From positions 1 through 9,259 of the forward strand of contig JAFGEY010000039.1 in the NCBI GenBank assembly GCA_016931365.1: DNA of 9,259 bases, read 5' to 3'. Below the pieces are notes generated by a model, which did not search any database, had not been told where the DNA came from, and worked only from the letters and a program-made list of their open reading frames with translations. Shown one piece after another: positions 5,990-9,259 of this stretch. A program made the translations under genes and the position numbers. This DNA comes from Anaerolineae bacterium. GTDB taxonomy: Bacteria; Chloroflexota; Anaerolineae; JAFGEY01. Within the stretch, counting starts at the first letter, position 1. Every line of letters starts with the position of its first letter.

Positions 5990-6952
5990 TCAATCTCCTG
6001 TGAGGGTGTGAATGTGCGCCGCACTCAACTGCACGCCGACCGCGCTCAGACTGTCGGCCAGATGGGCGGGCGTCTTGCAGCCGACGATTGGGATCGTCGT
6101 GAACGGCTGTGAGGTCAGGTAGGCGATCACGATCTGGGTGAGCGACAGCCCGGTTTCGGTCTGAAGATTTTTTATCCTGGACAGTCGTCGTTTTGTCTCA
6201 TCCAGGTTGTACATCGCCAGCGCGCCTGGATTCATGCGTTCTTGCTCGCCCGCATCCAGCTTTTGAAACAGCCCGTTGGCCTGCGACGAAAAGGGGATAG
6301 CCGTCAGTCCCGTTTCCTGGTGATAGGCATACAGGTCGGCAGTCATCGGCACGATGGTGCGGTCGCCGATTTGCGCCGGTTCGATCTTGGCCAGGTTCCA
6401 CAGCATCTGGTTGGCGACAAAGCCTTGTATGCCCCGGGCTTGCGCATAGTCATTGGCCGCCGCGATGCGCTCACGTCGCCAGTTGGAGCAGGCGGTGTAG
6501 CGTATCTTGCCGGCCTTGACCTGCGCGTTCAGCGTGTCCATAATTTCGCTCACCGGACGAGCCGGATCGTCGCGGTGCAGATAGTACAGGTCGATGTGAT
6601 CGGTTTGCAGGTTGCGCAGGCTGGTTTCCAGGTCGCTCGCGATCTCTGGCGGCGACAATCGCGGGACGTGCATGGTGTTCAGGTCGGGATGGCCGCCCTT
6701 GGTGGCGACGATGATCTGTTTGCGATTTTTCCGGGCCTGCATCCACGCGCCCAGCGTCTTTTCGCTGGTATGCTTGGGACCGGGAATCCAGTTGGCGTAG
6801 ACACTGGCCGTGTCCAGGAAATTGCCGCCGGCACCAACATAGGCGTCGAGCATGGCGAACGATGTTGCTCGATCGACCGTGCTGCCCATATTCGACGTGC
6901 CCAGGCAGATGCAAAAAGGAGTCAGGCTCGTTTGATTGATGACTCTGTACAT
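5990..6952 (-). CDS. Aldo/keto reductase
   Basis: Soluble NAD(P)H-dependent oxidoreductase of 320 residues with the expected (beta/alpha)8 length. The aldo/keto reductase catalytic tetrad is visible: Asp47 and Tyr52 in NFLDTASVY, Lys85 in ATKGG and His126 in YYLHRDD. CSNW (155-158) provides the conserved Ser-Asn after strand 5, and PIVGCKTPAHLADS (288-301) is the C-terminal cofactor-binding region. It would reduce aldehydes or ketones, but the substrate cannot be deduced. The ATG at 6952 has AAGG 5 nt upstream. The gene lies 33 bp after the ABC exporter and is coupled to the MATE gene by a one-base gap, which suggests that it modifies or detoxifies compounds handled by the neighbouring pumps; that role is inferred from position only. 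Confidence 0.93.
   Translation of the reverse strand: MYRVINQTSLTPFCICLGTSNMGSTVDRATSFAMLDAYVGAGGNFLDTASVYANWIPGPKHTSEKTLGAWMQARKNRKQIIVATKGGHPDLNTMHVPRLSPPEIASDLETSLRNLQTDHIDLYYLHRDDPARPVSEIMDTLNAQVKAGKIRYTACSNWRRERIAAANDYAQARGIQGFVANQMLWNLAKIEPAQIGDRTIVPMTADLYAYHQETGLTAIPFSSQANGLFQKLDAGEQERMNPGALAMYNLDETKRRLSRIKNLQTETGLSLTQIVIAYLTSQPFTTIPIVGCKTPAHLADSLSAVGVQLSAAHIHTLTGD
5995..5999 (-). promoter_or_regulatory. Ribosome binding site fixing the MATE start
   Basis: AGGAG followed by ATTGAT and the ATG at 5988. It is embedded in the last codons of the aldo/keto reductase gene, so ribosomes finishing the reductase stop right at the MATE start. Confidence 0.8.
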
Positions 6953-6985
6953 CTTGACCTTTCATAGAATGTCACGAAATACGGA

Positions 6986-8812
6986 TTACGCCTCTTTTTC
7001 CCAGGCCACAAACTGCCGCTCGTAGAGGTCGCGATACAGTCCGCCCAATTCAACCAACTCGTCATGCGTGCCTTGCTCGGTGATCTCGCCATCGTCAATG
7101 ACGTAAATGCGGTCAGCGTTGCGCACCGTGCTCAAGCGGTGGGCGATAACGATTGCCGTGCGCCCGCGCAGCAACCGGCCTAGCGCGTCCTGGATCAAGG
7201 CTTCCGTCACCGTGTCTACGCTGGAGGTAGCCTCGTCCATGATCAGCAGGCGCGGATCGACCAACAGTGCGCGGGCGATACAGATCAACTGCCGCTGGCC
7301 CACCGACAGGTTGACACCACCCTCCAGGACTCTGGTCTGATAGCCATCGGGCAGGTTGCGAATGAACGTGTCGGCATTGGCTTCGCGCGCGGCAGCGTAC
7401 ACCGCTTCGTCATCGATATCGGGATGGCCAAAGCGAATGTTGTCGGCGACGGTGCCGGGAAACAGGAATGGGTCTTGCGGAACCAGCCCCATTTGGCGGT
7501 GCAGACTATTCTGGGTGATTCGGTGCAGGTCGCAGCCATCAATTTTGATCGATCCCCGCTCAAATTCGTAAAAACGTGCGGCCAGGTTGGCGATGGTCGT
7601 CTTGCCCGCGCCCGTCGGCCCGACCAGCGCAATTGTTTCTCCCGGTTCGATGCTCAAATTGATCTTGTGCAAGATTTCTTTTTCTTCTGTGTATTGGAAC
7701 GACACGTCCTCAAACTCGATTTTTCCGACGATTGCCGGCAGATCAATCGCGTCCGGGCGATCCTGCACCGCCGGCGCGGTGTCGAGCAGTTCGAGCACGC
7801 GCTCGCCGCCCGCCGTGGCCGCCTGGAGAGTGGTGTAGAGCTGGCTCAGGTCGCGGATGGGGTTGAAAAAGCGGCCCACGTAGGTGAGAAAGGCCACCAC
7901 GATGCCGATGGTCAACGCGTCGCGGGCGACCATCGTCCCGCCCACCCACAGCACAATGCAGGTGGCGATCACGCTCAAAATATCGACGATGGGTAAAAAG
8001 AGAAAGGACAGTGACATCGCGTTGACATAGGTGTCGCGGTTGGCGCGATTGATCGCCTCAAAGTGCTCCTGAGTGGTCGATTCCTGGGCAAAAGCCTGGA
8101 TCACGCGCATGCCGTTGATGTTTTCGGCCAGATCGCCGATCACGGCGGCGATCTTTTCGCGGGTTTGCCTGAACGCCACCCGCGCATGCTTGCTGAACCA
8201 GGCCGTCGCCCCGACCATCAGCGGCAGCACGCTAAAGGTCAGCAAGGCCAGACGCGGCTCCATTTGCACCATGATCACGATGGTGCCGATCAAAATGATG
8301 CCGTCGCTGAACAAGCTGATCAGTCCTTCGGAGAGCAGCTCGTTGATCACGCCGACATCGCTGAACATGCGCGAGATGGTCACGCCGACGATGTGCGTGT
8401 CATGGTAGGGCACCGAGAGCGCTTGCAGGTGTTCGAAAAGCCGCTCGCGCAGGGTTGTCAGCACGCGTTGCCCAACCCATGAGAGCGTATAATGCTGTAC
8501 CGCCGACGAAATATAGATTGCGCTCAGAGCCAGGGCCAGCCAAATGCTGGTGACGACCAGGCCGTGCTCGTCTTTGTTGGCGATGTCACTGTCGATGGCG
8601 ATCTTGGTCAAATAGGGCGCTAACAAGTTGGCGCCCGACGCGATCAGCATAAACAGAGTGCCCAGTAGCATCTGCCGCCAATAGGGTTTGACAAAAGCGA
8701 GCAGTCGCCAGATCACTCGCCCGCTGATCCGCCCGGTGCTTTCGTGCTCGCCCAAGCTGCGCAAGATGCCGCCGGGGCCTTGAGACATTGCGCCACCGCC
8801 GAGATTGATCAT
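6986..8812 (-). CDS. ABC exporter half-transporter (membrane domain fused to ATPase), consensus-site subunit
   Basis: Type IV (ABCB/MsbA-like) exporter half of 608 residues. The N-terminal membrane domain (about 32-330) has six hydrophobic segments. The ATPase domain shows A-loop Tyr374, Walker A GPTGAGKT (398-405), Q-loop Gln446 in VPQDPFLFPGTVADNI, signature LSVGQ (502-506, Val replacing the first Gly), Walker B LLIMDEA with catalytic Glu527, D-loop SSVD and switch His558 in IAHRLSTVR. All hydrolysis residues are intact. The ATG at 8812 has AAAGG 8 nt upstream; an internal ATG eight codons later is an alternative. It lies 12 bp after another ABC exporter whose Walker B Glu and switch His are replaced, so the two very likely form a heterodimer. 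In that arrangement the LSVGQ motif faces the degenerate site. Probable role: export of lipids, drugs or peptides; the substrate is unknown. Confidence 0.95.
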   Translation of the reverse strand: MINLGGGAMSQGPGGILRSLGEHESTGRISGRVIWRLLAFVKPYWRQMLLGTLFMLIASGANLLAPYLTKIAIDSDIANKDEHGLVVTSIWLALALSAIYISSAVQHYTLSWVGQRVLTTLRERLFEHLQALSVPYHDTHIVGVTISRMFSDVGVINELLSEGLISLFSDGIILIGTIVIMVQMEPRLALLTFSVLPLMVGATAWFSKHARVAFRQTREKIAAVIGDLAENINGMRVIQAFAQESTTQEHFEAINRANRDTYVNAMSLSFLFLPIVDILSVIATCIVLWVGGTMVARDALTIGIVVAFLTYVGRFFNPIRDLSQLYTTLQAATAGGERVLELLDTAPAVQDRPDAIDLPAIVGKIEFEDVSFQYTEEKEILHKINLSIEPGETIALVGPTGAGKTTIANLAARFYEFERGSIKIDGCDLHRITQNSLHRQMGLVPQDPFLFPGTVADNIRFGHPDIDDEAVYAAAREANADTFIRNLPDGYQTRVLEGGVNLSVGQRQLICIARALLVDPRLLIMDEATSSVDTVTEALIQDALGRLLRGRTAIVIAHRLSTVRNADRIYVIDDGEITEQGTHDELVELGGLYRDLYERQFVAWEKEA

Positions 8813-8824
8813 ATCGCTAACCTT

Positions 8825-9259
8825 TCAAGTTATGTCAACCGTTACGAGTTGTGAGTTACGGGTTGCGCGCCGGCTATCGTGCAGCGCCGCTTCCTGCGGC
8901 CGTAGTTGCCGGTAATAAATGTCGGCGTACAGCTCGCTGCTTTCGAGCAGTTGTTCGTGCGCCGATCGTTCGGGGGTGCGCACTGCGCGCGCGGCGATGC
9001 GGCCCTTTTCCAACACCAGCACCTGATCGGCCTGGCGGACGGTGCTCAGCCGTTGGGCGATGACGAACGAGGTGCGCTGCTCCATCAGCTTGGATAGCGC
9101 GGACTGGATCAGCGCCTCGGTCTCGGTATCAACGCTGGAGGTGGCATCATCCAGGATCAGGATGCGCGGGTTCTTGAGGATCGCCCGCGCGATGGCCACA
9201 CGCTGCTTTTGCCCGCCGGAGAGAGTCACGCCGCGCTCGCCCACCTCGGTCTGGTAGCC
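8825..9259 (-). CDS. ABC exporter half-transporter, degenerate-site subunit (C-terminal 144 residues only)
   Basis: Only the end of the ATPase domain is in the window; the frame stays open to the right edge ([10 protein letters not shown]), so the gene continues beyond it and its start is not here. Visible: canonical signature LSGGQ (partial residues 13-17), Walker B ILILDD in which the catalytic Glu is Asp (residue 38, codon at 9148-9146), D-loop SSVD, and a switch region IAQRLSTVR with Gln in place of His (residue 69, codon at 9055-9053). These are the substitutions known from the degenerate subunit of heterodimeric exporters such as TM287/288. About seven extra residues precede the HEQLL helix, and the last residues are encoded by a 14-bp direct repeat. 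Its partner is the next gene, 12 bp downstream. Confidence 0.93.
   Translation of the reverse strand, partial: GYQTEVGERGVTLSGGQKQRVAIARAILKNPRILILDDATSSVDTETEALIQSALSKLMEQRTSFVIAQRLSTVRQADQVLVLEKGRIAARAVRTPERSAHEQLLESSELYADIYYRQLRPQEAALHDSRRATRNSQLVTVDIT
8841..8865. repeat. 14-bp-period direct repeat inside the 3' end of the partial ABC gene
   Basis: GTTACGAGTTG (8841-8851) and GTTACGGGTTG (8855-8865) differ at one base and are separated by TGA, a 14-bp period. On the coding strand they supply most of the C-terminal tail TRNSQLVTV, which resembles no conserved ABC sequence. This looks like an intergenic simple repeat absorbed into the reading frame. Confidence 0.6.

Noticed and set aside
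7301..7303. LSVGQ signature as an inactivating mutation of the ABC exporter
   Set aside because: All hydrolytic residues of this subunit are intact, and the altered signature would face the partner's already degenerate site, so it fits specialisation rather than decay.

Overview
The window is about 9.3 kb of moderately GC-rich bacterial DNA, and every convincing gene lies on the minus strand. It is almost entirely a drug/xenobiotic-export neighbourhood. The source is probably Chloroflexota, perhaps Anaerolineae. That is inference: the adaptor proteins have an Ala/Gln-rich coiled coil with LLAGPS-type repeats and a conserved [15 protein letters not shown] stretch, a style I associate with that phylum, but there is no marker gene here to prove it.

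In transcription order (right to left) there are two probable transcription units. Unit A holds the C-terminal end of a fused membrane/ATPase ABC exporter (8825-9259, cut by the window edge), a second full-length ABC exporter half (6986-8812), an aldo/keto reductase (5990-6952) and a MATE-family efflux pump (4603-5988). Gaps are 12, 33 and 1 bp. The unit ends at a strong hairpin terminator (4541-4580). The two ABC halves carry complementary substitutions, expected of a heterodimeric exporter with one consensus and one degenerate ATPase site.

A non-coding stretch of about 300 bp (4300-4602) separates the units. It holds the terminator, a small repeat-like patch, a 12-bp perfect palindrome, an extended -10 promoter (TGTTATAAT) and a 5' leader hairpin with a GCAA tetraloop.

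Unit B holds two tandem paralogous HlyD/MacA-type adaptor proteins (2581-4299 and 791-2533) followed by a LolD/MacB-type ABC ATPase (72-791), whose start codon overlaps the preceding stop. A MacB/FtsX-type permease is expected next. Only a possible seven-codon start of such a gene (1-22) falls in the window.

The logical picture is three export machines side by side: a heterodimeric ABC exporter, a MATE antiporter with a co-transcribed reductase, and a MacAB-like ABC system with two different adaptors. The most notable points are the asymmetric ABC pair, the duplicated adaptors that differ in membrane anchoring (one has a possible lipobox, one does not), the adaptors' very long repeat-built hairpin domain, and the regulatory-looking leader between the units. 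I found no rRNA, tRNA, CRISPR array, transposase or phage gene.
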